A stretch of 11,443 bases of DNA. It comes from CAZUFB01 sp048173955. GTDB taxonomy: Bacteria; Actinomycetota; Coriobacteriia; Coriobacteriales; UMGS124. The position numbers were made by a program, and so were the translations under genes. Location: assembly GCA_048173955.1 (NCBI GenBank), contig DBEYOB010000008.1, forward strand, positions 1-11,443, read 5' to 3'. The notes under the pieces were generated by a model that saw nothing but the letters and a program-made list of their open reading frames with translations, searched no databases and was not told the origin of the DNA. Positions 6,299 to 11,443 of this stretch are shown piece after piece. Positions within the stretch are counted from its first letter, which is position 1, and every line of letters starts with the position of its first letter.

Positions 6299-6312
6299 GG
6301 TGAGGGAGGGAC

Positions 6313-7203
6313 ATGAACGGGACGTACATGACGGTCGGCGAGGTCGCCGAGCGTCTGGGAATCACCGTGCGCAGCATCCAATACTACGACCAGCAGGGGA
6401 TTCTCTCTCCGAGCGCGAAGGGGCCCCAGAACCAGCGCCTCTACACGCAGCACGACGTCGAGCGCCTCTACGAGGTCGTGTGCCTCAAGTTCGCCGGGCT
6501 GTCGCTCGCGCAGATTAAGGAGCGCATGGCGGGCGAGGCGGACGGCGCCCGCACGGCCGCGGTCTTCTCCGACGCGATGGCCGAGACCGAGAAGGCCTTC
6601 TCCGCCCTGCTGAGGCGCTACCAGATGCTGCGCATCCTCTCGCGCGGCGTCGCCGAGGCGGAGCGCGACGGCGCCGAGCCCGACTGGGAGTCGATGGCCC
6701 GCGTCATCGGCAGGAAGGGCGAGGAGGGGCGCTACTTCTGGCGCCTGTCGTGCATCTACGACGAGGAGGCCTCCGCGGTCGACGGCGACGAGCGCGAGCC
6801 GTCGTCCGAGCGCGACCTCGTCGCGGCGTGGCACGGCATCATGGCCGAGTGCGTCGCGCTCATGCGCGCGCAGGAGCCGCTCGACTCCCCGCGCAGCAAG
6901 GCGGTCGCCCGCAAGGTGGTCGAGCTGCACGAGGAGGACGAGAGGCTTGCGGAGGGCAGGGGCTTCCTGTTCCTCGAGAGCGCGTCGATGGCGAACCGTC
7001 CGGGCAACGCCGTGTTCGGCGGGCTGCGCCAGGAGATGGGGGACTACCTGGACCGGTTGGTGGGCGCCTACCTGGCCGATTCCGGCCGCGCGGAAGGTGG
7101 TGCCGCTGACGACGGAGACCACGATCCCGGCCGCGCGGAAGGCGTCTCCGATTCCGGCGGCGCCCTCTCCGGCGCGGTCCGCTCCGACGCCGCGCACGCC
7201 TGA
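6313..7203 (+). CDS. MerR-family transcriptional regulator
   Basis: A 296-residue regulator. The MerR winged helix is at residues 5-75 (MTVGEVAERLGITVRSIQYYDQQGIL, then GLSLAQIKERM). The middle part (about 78-250) is helical with the motif GRYFWRL near 138; I do not recognise an effector domain in it, and it lacks the TipAS signature and an obvious metal-binding cysteine cluster. Residues 256-296 form an acidic Gly/Ala/Ser-rich tail, probably disordered, built from a 45-nt spaced duplication. ATG 6313 has GAGGGAGGG just upstream; ATG 6328 is possible but too far from it. The radical SAM gene starts 68 nt after the stop on the same strand, so this is probably the local regulator of the enzyme-importer operon. 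Its inducer, perhaps the imported compound, is inferred only. Confidence 0.85.
   Translation: MNGTYMTVGEVAERLGITVRSIQYYDQQGILSPSAKGPQNQRLYTQHDVERLYEVVCLKFAGLSLAQIKERMAGEADGARTAAVFSDAMAETEKAFSALLRRYQMLRILSRGVAEAERDGAEPDWESMARVIGRKGEEGRYFWRLSCIYDEEASAVDGDEREPSSERDLVAAWHGIMAECVALMRAQEPLDSPRSKAVARKVVELHEEDERLAEGRGFLFLESASMANRPGNAVFGGLRQEMGDYLDRLVGAYLADSGRAEGGAADDGDHDPGRAEGVSDSGGALSGAVRSDAAHA
7078..7142 (+). repeat. 20-nt direct repeat, 45 nt apart, in the MerR tail
   Basis: Near-identical 20-nt segments (one mismatch, core CCGGCCGCGCGGAAGG) lie at 7078-7097 and 7123-7142. The spacing of 45 nt keeps the frame and gives DSGRAEGG and DPGRAEGV. A degenerate third trace (GATTCCGGCGGCGCC) begins at about 7150. 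This looks like an in-frame duplication that lengthened the C-terminal tail. Confidence 0.75.
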
Positions 7204-7205
7204 CG

Positions 7206-7252
7206 CCGAGCACATCCGATACCGAGCACATCCGATACCGAGCACGTCTACG
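7206..7252 (+). repeat. Three 16-nt tandem repeats before the radical SAM gene
   Basis: The unit CCGAGCACATCCGATA occurs exactly at 7206-7221 and 7222-7237. A partial third copy CCGAGCACGTCTACG is at 7238-7252, followed by CCGAGGAGG, which contains the ribosome site of the next gene. The array fills most of the 68-nt gap between the MerR stop and the radical SAM start. Confidence 0.9.
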
Positions 7253-7271
7253 CCGAGGAGGCAGCCGCACG

Positions 7272-8270
7272 ATGATCGTCTCGTGGATGACAACGAACCG
7301 GTGCAACCTGACTTGCAGGCACTGCTATCAGGACGCCAGCCCCGACGCGTGCGCCGACGAGCTGACGACGGAGGAGGCCCGCACGCTCATCGACCAGATC
7401 GCGCGTGCCGGGTTCAGGGTGATGATCTTCTCGGGCGGGGAGCCGCTCATGCGCCCCGACATCTACGAGCTGGTGTCCTACGCGGCGCAGCGCGGCCTGC
7501 GGCCGGTCTTCGGCACCAACGGGACGCTGATCACGCCCGAGGTGGCGCGACGCCTGAAGGGGGCAGGCGCCTGTGCCATGGGGATCAGCCTCGACAGCAT
7601 CGACCCGGCGCGCCACGACGCGTTCCGGGGTCTCGCGGGCGCGTTCGAAGCCACGGTGGCGGGCATGCGGGCGTGCCGCGAGGCGGGGCTGCCGTTCCAG
7701 GTGCACACCACGGTCATGGACTGGAACCAGGAGGAGGTCTGCGCCATAACCGACTTCGCCGTCGAGATGGGGGCGATGGCGCACTACATCTTCTTCCTGG
7801 TCTCGGTGGGGCGCGGCGCGTCGATCGAGGACGAGTCGCTCGCCGTGATGGACAACGAGCGCCTGCTGCGCCGCATCATGCTCAAGCAGCTCGAGGTCCC
7901 CATCGACGTGAAGCCGACCTGCGCGCCGCAGTTCATGCGCGTCGCCGACCAGCTCGACGTCCCGACGCGCTTCACGCGTGGCTGCCTGGCGGGCGACACC
8001 TACTGCATCGTGAGCCCCGAGGGGGTCGTGCGCCCCTGCGCCTACATGCTCGAGGAGGCGGGCAACGTGCGCGAGCGGCCGTTCGACGAGATCTGGCGCG
8101 ACAGCGAGCTGTTCGCGCGGCTTCGCTCGCGGCGCTACGGCGGGGCGTGCGGGACGTGCGACTATCGCGACCGGTGCGGCGGGTGCCGCGCGCGGGCGGC
8201 GTCGTACCACGGCGGCGACTGCATGGCGCAGGACGACTACTGCGCCTACGGCCGCGGCCTGGTTGGATAG
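7272..8270 (+). CDS. Radical SAM/SPASM-domain enzyme, AhbD/NirJ-like C-terminus
   Basis: A 332-residue radical S-adenosylmethionine enzyme. Cys11-x3-Cys15-x2-Cys18 in RCNLTCRHCY binds the catalytic 4Fe-4S cluster, and GGEP (55-58) contacts SAM. The C-terminal third has auxiliary-cluster cysteines: 217, 238, 245, 256, then CX2CX5CX2C at 293, 296, 302 and 305, and 317 and 324. The end CGGCRARA, followed by a Gly-Asp and a final DYC, resembles the tetrapyrrole-modifying AhbC/AhbD/NirJ group more than peptide-modifying SPASM enzymes. ATG 7272 follows GAGGAGG (7255-7261) at 10 nt; ATG 7287 would cut into the first strand. No cysteine-rich precursor peptide is seen nearby. The neighbouring importer suggests it acts on an imported cofactor such as heme or another metal chelate, which is inference. 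It could also be a maturase for a distant enzyme. Confidence 0.82.
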   Translation: MIVSWMTTNRCNLTCRHCYQDASPDACADELTTEEARTLIDQIARAGFRVMIFSGGEPLMRPDIYELVSYAAQRGLRPVFGTNGTLITPEVARRLKGAGACAMGISLDSIDPARHDAFRGLAGAFEATVAGMRACREAGLPFQVHTTVMDWNQEEVCAITDFAVEMGAMAHYIFFLVSVGRGASIEDESLAVMDNERLLRRIMLKQLEVPIDVKPTCAPQFMRVADQLDVPTRFTRGCLAGDTYCIVSPEGVVRPCAYMLEEAGNVRERPFDEIWRDSELFARLRSRRYGGACGTCDYRDRCGGCRARAASYHGGDCMAQDDYCAYGRGLVG

Positions 8271-8317
8271 GGCGCCGGCGGCCCGGCACCGGCGGCGGCC
8301 GGCACGCCGAAGGATGG
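8271..8317 (+). other. GC hairpin after the radical SAM gene
   Basis: A 6-bp stem CGCCGG/CCGGCG (8273-8278 with 8289-8294) starts 2 nt after the stop codon, in a run of GGC/CCG. No T-run follows. It may slow decay or lower read-through between the enzyme and importer genes; a full stop of transcription is not supported. Confidence 0.35.
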
Positions 8318-8376
8318 TCCGACGATTAGGGACGACCTCCGGCGATTGAGAACGACCCGACAATCAAAGGCGATCC
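8318..8376 (+). repeat. Three 20-nt imperfect tandem repeats before the binding-protein gene
   Basis: Units at 8318-8337 and 8338-8357 differ at only a few positions (core CGATT, then ACGACC). A third, shorter and more diverged copy is at 8358-8376. The array ends 5 nt before the ribosome site AAGGAG (8381-8386) of the binding-protein gene. Confidence 0.75.
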
Positions 8377-8393
8377 AAAAAAGGAGCATGGGA

Positions 8394-9569
8394 ATGGACG
8401 CTCGTCTGCACGGGGTGGGGAACGCTTGCGCCGAATTCGGTCGCGGCGCGGCAAACGGCGCGGCAAACGGGGTGGAAGGGGGCGCCCGCGGCATCACGCG
8501 GCGCTCCCTGCTGGGCGGCATCGCCGGGCTTGTGGCCTGCGCGTCGGTGCCGGGTTGGGCGTGGGCGGCGGAGGCCGGTCCGGACGCCGCGGGGGTGCGG
8601 ACCGCGTTCGAGACAATCTCGCAGGCGGCCTCCGCGACGCCGGGCGTCCCCGTCGAGTTCGTCGACGACCTCGGCCGCACGGTCGCCGTCGAGAGCATCG
8701 AGCGGGTCGTCGCCTGCATGGGGAGCTTCGCCAAGGTGTGGGAGCTCGCGGGCGGGTCGCTCGTGGGCGTGACCGACGACGCGCTCACCGACTACCCCGA
8801 GCTCGACCTGCCCGACGACGTGGGCGTCGTGGGCGATTTCTCGGAGCTCAACCTCGAGGCCATCGCCGCGCTCGAGCCGACGCTCGTGCTGCTCAGCGCC
8901 GCGTCGGGCGGACGGGGCAAGGGGGGGAGCCAGGCCGACCTCGCCGACTCCTTCGACGAGCTGGGCATTCCCGCGGCGTACTTCCGGGTGACGGTATTCG
9001 ACGACTACCTGCGCATGCTGCGGCGCTGCTGCAGCCTGACGGGGCGCACCGACCTGTACGGGCGCAACGGCACCGAGGTCGGCGACCGCATCGAGGAGGT
9101 CCTCGCGCAGGTGCCCGCCGACAGCGCGGGTTCAGGGTCGCCCCTGGTCGCCGCGATGATTATGTACTCGGGCGGGGCGCGCCTGCAGGATTCGGTCACC
9201 CTGGTGGGCGCCATGCTTGCCGATCTGGGCGCGACGAACGTGGCCGACCAGGACCCGAGCCTGTTGCGCGACTACTCGACCGAGTCGCTGCTCGCCTGCG
9301 ACCCCGACTTCGTGTTCGTGATCCCCCTGGGCGACGACGGCGAGGCGGCCCGGCGCGCCCTCGAGCGGCAGACGGCGGACGACCCGGCGTGGGGCGCCCT
9401 GACCGCCGTGAGCGAGGGGCGCTTCTACACGCTCGACCCGGCGCTGTTCCAGTACAAGCCGCTCGAGCGCTGGGACGAGAGCTACCGCGTCCTGTGGGGG
9501 TACCTCTACGGCAACGGGGAGGGTGCGGGCGCGGCGGCTTCCGACGGGCAGAGCGATGCCGGCCGTTAG
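8394..9569 (+). CDS. ABC transporter substrate-binding protein, iron/cobamide/heme type (FepB/BtuF-like)
   Basis: A 391-residue exported ligand-binding protein of the class III (helix-linked) periplasmic-binding family. It has a long n-region and a twin-arginine signal ITRRSLLGG (Arg36, Arg37), then a short hydrophobic stretch. Cleavage could be at AWA-AEA (about 58), or Cys49 in LVAC could be lipidated. The mature part starts with VEFVDDLGRTVAVESIERVV, the usual opening of this family, and continues with LEAIAALEPTLVLL. The C-lobe ends with DESYRVLWGYLYG. ATG 8394 is 7 nt after AAGGAG; ATG 8388 is only 1 nt away. The gene overlaps the permease start by 14 nt, so the two are translationally linked. 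Ligand candidates are ferric siderophore, heme, cobamide, or molybdate/tungstate as in MolBCA; the residues do not decide. Confidence 0.85.
   Translation: MDARLHGVGNACAEFGRGAANGAANGVEGGARGITRRSLLGGIAGLVACASVPGWAWAAEAGPDAAGVRTAFETISQAASATPGVPVEFVDDLGRTVAVESIERVVACMGSFAKVWELAGGSLVGVTDDALTDYPELDLPDDVGVVGDFSELNLEAIAALEPTLVLLSAASGGRGKGGSQADLADSFDELGIPAAYFRVTVFDDYLRMLRRCCSLTGRTDLYGRNGTEVGDRIEEVLAQVPADSAGSGSPLVAAMIMYSGGARLQDSVTLVGAMLADLGATNVADQDPSLLRDYSTESLLACDPDFVFVIPLGDDGEAARRALERQTADDPAWGALTAVSEGRFYTLDPALFQYKPLERWDESYRVLWGYLYGNGEGAGAAASDGQSDAGR
8445..8468 (+). repeat. Exact 12-nt duplication in the signal-peptide n-region
   Basis: GGCGCGGCAAAC occurs twice in tandem (8445-8456 and 8457-8468) and encodes repeated GAAN in the flexible segment before the twin-arginine motif. 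It is in frame and lengthens the n-region by four residues. Confidence 0.8.
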
Positions 9570-10668
9570 GGCCTCCGCTCCGGACGCGGACGTGCCGCCC
9601 GCATCCGGCCCCGATGCGGGCATGCGGCAGGATGGCGCCGTCCCCGCTCCCGACAGGGCCCGCTCCCGGCGGCGGCTGGCTGTCGCCCTGCTTGCGGTCG
9701 GGGTGGTGCTGGTCGGCGTCGCGGGGGTGCTCGTCGGGTCGTCCCATGTGGGCGTGGCCGAGATCTGGGCGCTGCTCACCGGCGGCGCGGTCGACGACGC
9801 GGCGCGCGCCATCGTGGTGAGCATCCGCCTGCCGCGGGTGCTCGCCGCCCTGCTCGCGGGCGCGGCGCTGGCCGTCTCGGGCGCCATCATCCAGAACGTG
9901 CTCGACAACCCCCTGGCGAGCCCCAACATCATAGGCGTCAACGCGGGGGCCGGCCTGTGCGTGCTGCTGTGCAGCTCGTTGGCCCCCGGTGTCGCCGCGT
10001 TGCTGCCCGCCGCCGCGTTCGCCGGGGCGGTCGCCACCGCGCTGGCCGTGCTGGGCGTCGCGTCGCTCGCGGGCCCGTCGCGCCTGACGCTCGTGCTCGT
10101 GGGCGTCGCGATGAGCACGATCATGGGCGCCGGCATGAACACCGTGCTGGTGGTCGACCCCGACGCCTACGTGGGGGCGAGCTCGTTTCTGGTGGGTGGC
10201 CTGTCGTCGGTGCGGATGGGCGACCTCGCCTGGCCGGCAGTCTATGTCGGGGCGGGCATGCTCTGCGCGATCGCCGGCCTGCGGGCGCTCGACGTCATGG
10301 CGATGGGGGAGGGGCTCGCGCGGGGCGTGGGCATGAACGTGCGGCTGTGCCGCGTCGCGCTCATGGCGGTGGCTGCCCTGCTCGCGGGCGCCGCGGTGAG
10401 CTTTGCGGGGCTCGTCGGGTTCGTGGGGCTCGTGGTGCCCCACATGGCGCGGTTCGCGGTGGGCAACTCCGCGCGGGCGCTCGTGCCGGTCAGCGCGCTT
10501 GCCGGGGCGTGCGTGCTGTGCCTGTGCGACCTGCTCGCCCGCACGCTGTTCGCGCCCTACGAGCTGCCGGTCGGCATCCTCATGGCGTTCGTGGGAGGCC
10601 CGTTCTTCATCTGGCTCGTGTGGCGGAGCGGACGCGGCGGGGGCGGGGGTGCGGTCGATGGCCGATGA
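9556..10668 (+). CDS. ABC transporter permease, FecCD family
   Basis: A 370-residue inner-membrane permease of the iron/siderophore/B12/heme type (FecCD/BtuC). It has about nine to ten hydrophobic helices from residue 40 on. Family motifs are IRLPRVL (90-96), SGAIIQ with NPLASPNIIGVNAGAG (from about 108), and GFVGLVVPHMAR (His296), which forms the coupling helix region facing the ATPase. The first 38 residues are Ala/Pro/Asp-rich and hydrophilic, an unusual extension. If translation starts at ATG 9622, the protein has 348 residues, close to the family norm. ATG 9556 is preferred because it overlaps the end of the binding-protein gene, typical of coupled operon genes, though neither start has a strong ribosome site. 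The stop overlaps the ATPase start by 11 nt. Only one permease gene is present, so the channel is probably a homodimer. Confidence 0.88.
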   Translation: MPAVRASAPDADVPPASGPDAGMRQDGAVPAPDRARSRRRLAVALLAVGVVLVGVAGVLVGSSHVGVAEIWALLTGGAVDDAARAIVVSIRLPRVLAALLAGAALAVSGAIIQNVLDNPLASPNIIGVNAGAGLCVLLCSSLAPGVAALLPAAAFAGAVATALAVLGVASLAGPSRLTLVLVGVAMSTIMGAGMNTVLVVDPDAYVGASSFLVGGLSSVRMGDLAWPAVYVGAGMLCAIAGLRALDVMAMGEGLARGVGMNVRLCRVALMAVAALLAGAAVSFAGLVGFVGLVVPHMARFAVGNSARALVPVSALAGACVLCLCDLLARTLFAPYELPVGILMAFVGGPFFIWLVWRSGRGGGGGAVDGR

Positions 10669-11443
10669 CGCGACGGCGGTGCGCGCGGCCGTGGAGCTTG
10701 ACCGGGTCGTCGCCGGATACGGCGGCCGGTGTGGCGGGAAGACGGTGCTGCAGGGGGTGACCGTGCGCTTTCCCGCCGGCATGGTGAGCGCCGTGATCGG
10801 CCCCAACGGCTGCGGCAAGTCGACGCTCGTGCGCTGCGTCGCCCTGGGGATGCCGGTGCGCTCGGGCAGGGTGTCGGTGCTGGGGACCGACGTCGCCGCG
10901 CTCGGCAACCGCGCCCGGGCGCGGCTCGTCGCGGTGATGCCGCAGGGCGCTGCCGCGCCCGACGTCGAGGTCGAGCAGTTTGTGGCGGGCGGGCGCTATC
11001 CGCACCGCGGGCTGTTCGGCGCGCCGTCGCCCGAGGACCGCGCGATCGTCCGCCGCGCGCTCGAACAGGCGGGGTGCGCGCGGTTCGCGGGGCGCAGCGT
11101 GCGCACGCTTTCGGGCGGCGAGCGCCAGCGGGTCTGCCTCGCACTGGTCCTCGCTCAGCAGGCGCGGGTCGCGGTGCTCGACGAGCCGACGGCCTACCTC
11201 GACCCGGCGGCGAGTTTCGAGCTCATGTCCGTCGTGCGCGAGCTGCGCGACCGCGGCGTGAGCGTGGTGGCCGTGCTGCACGACCTGCCGCTGGCGTTCT
11301 CCCACGCCGACCGCGTCGCGGTGATGCGCGCGGGGCGCCTCGAGGCCTTCGGGACGCCCGACGAGGTGGCGGCGTCGGGTGCGGTCGACGAGGTGTTCGA
11401 TCTGCGCCTGCGCCGCGTGCCCTGCGAGGGCGACGCCGCCTGG
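10658..11443 (+). CDS. ABC transporter ATPase, FecE/BtuD type (3' end cut by window)
   Basis: The frame from ATG 10658 runs 262 codons without a stop to the last base, so the gene is incomplete here, though by family size (about 255-280) nearly whole. All nucleotide-binding motifs are present: Walker A GPNGCGKST (48-56), Q-loop Gln96 in MPQ, signature LSGGERQR (151-158), Walker B VAVLDEP (Asp175, Glu176), D-loop YLD (180-182) and switch His208 in LHD. GRYPHRGLFG (112-121) is typical of the siderophore/B12 subfamily. It hydrolyses ATP on the cytoplasmic face to drive the FecCD-type permease. Its first codons overlap the permease end by 11 nt, indicating translational coupling; a G-rich stretch before the ATG may serve as ribosome site. 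ATG 10665 is out of frame. Confidence 0.9.
   Translation, partial: MADDATAVRAAVELDRVVAGYGGRCGGKTVLQGVTVRFPAGMVSAVIGPNGCGKSTLVRCVALGMPVRSGRVSVLGTDVAALGNRARARLVAVMPQGAAAPDVEVEQFVAGGRYPHRGLFGAPSPEDRAIVRRALEQAGCARFAGRSVRTLSGGERQRVCLALVLAQQARVAVLDEPTAYLDPAASFELMSVVRELRDRGVSVVAVLHDLPLAFSHADRVAVMRAGRLEAFGTPDEVAASGAVDEVFDLRLRRVPCEGDAAW

Larger units (their letters stand above)
5634..6312 (+). other. Long non-coding interval with probable structured leader
   Basis: About 680 nt separate the peptidase from the second MerR gene. Reading frames here lack family features and ribosome sites. In order the interval holds a candidate terminator (5719-5745), a Fur-family box over a candidate promoter (5770-5811), a 6-bp stem CGACCT/AGGTCG with 10-nt loop (5821-5842), three 22-nt repeats (5949-6014), a 12-nt palindrome CGATTCGAATCG (6080-6091), an 8-bp inverted repeat CCTGCTCG/CGAGCAGG (6126-6133 with 6180-6187), a MerR-like promoter (6212-6242) and twin GC hairpins (6248-6298). 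If the promoter at 5770 is used, the downstream operon has a roughly 500-nt structured leader. Confidence 0.55.

Noticed and set aside
5820..6312. Cobalamin or other known riboswitch in the leader of the importer operon
   Set aside because: I looked for a B12-box-like sequence and other common riboswitch cores and found none. Structure is present but belongs to no class I can name.
5924..6316. A 130-codon + strand frame in the gap before the second MerR gene
   Set aside because: Composition is Pro/Leu/Arg-rich, there is no ribosome site or family feature, and it crosses the 22-nt repeats, hairpins and the MerR start.
7204..8393. A ribosomal peptide precursor for the radical SAM/SPASM enzyme
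   Set aside because: The two gaps flanking the enzyme gene are filled by tandem repeats and contain no small frame with a ribosome site and a core peptide. The tiny frame at 8314 has only 11 codons.
9196..10908. A 570-codon minus-strand frame over the permease
   Set aside because: Antisense to clearly conserved FecCD and ATPase genes; its product is His/Arg/Ala low-complexity without motifs.

Overview
The window is a very G+C-rich bacterial segment (about 70 % by eye, not counted) with GTG/TTG starts and good Shine-Dalgarno sites. The genes are a YkvI-type membrane protein, TipA-like and other MerR regulators, a beta-carbonic anhydrase, an S9 peptidase, and a radical-SAM gene next to an iron/cobamide-type ABC importer. 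This mix fits a high-GC anaerobic actinobacterium, most likely a gut Coriobacteriia member (Eggerthellaceae/Atopobiaceae-like). The lineage is inferred from style and gene content, not from a marker gene. I see no rRNA, tRNA, CRISPR array, insertion sequence or phage gene.

Left part (1-2681). An AT-rich regulatory patch precedes a ten-helix YkvI-family membrane protein (294-1592, +). It converges with a MerR regulator carrying a C-terminal TipAS drug-binding domain (1682-2548, -). That regulator has a textbook MerR promoter with a 19-bp spacer and central dyad. It also has an internal AGGAGG-ATG start that would release the TipAS domain alone, as in Streptomyces tipA.

Middle part (2686-6312). 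Divergent from the regulator, a beta-carbonic anhydrase (2686-3282) and an S9C-type prolyl oligopeptidase (3327-5633) are 44 nt apart and probably co-transcribed. About 680 nt without a credible gene follow. This gap holds a candidate terminator, a Fur-family box overlapping a candidate promoter, three 22-nt imperfect tandem repeats, long-range inverted repeats and two strong GC hairpins just before the next ribosome binding site.

Right part (6313-11443). This is a probable five-gene operon on the + strand: a MerR regulator, a radical SAM/SPASM enzyme with AhbD/NirJ-like cysteine spacing, and a Tat-type substrate-binding protein, FecCD permease and FecE-type ATPase. The ATPase has no stop before the window ends. 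The genes overlap or are closely spaced. My reading is a metal-chelate or tetrapyrrole uptake system paired with a redox enzyme acting on the imported compound, possibly iron-regulated. The substrate cannot be read from sequence.

A recurrent oddity is short imperfect tandem duplication (periods 12, 15, 16, 20 and 22 nt, plus a 45-nt spaced repeat), mostly at gene boundaries or in protein tails.
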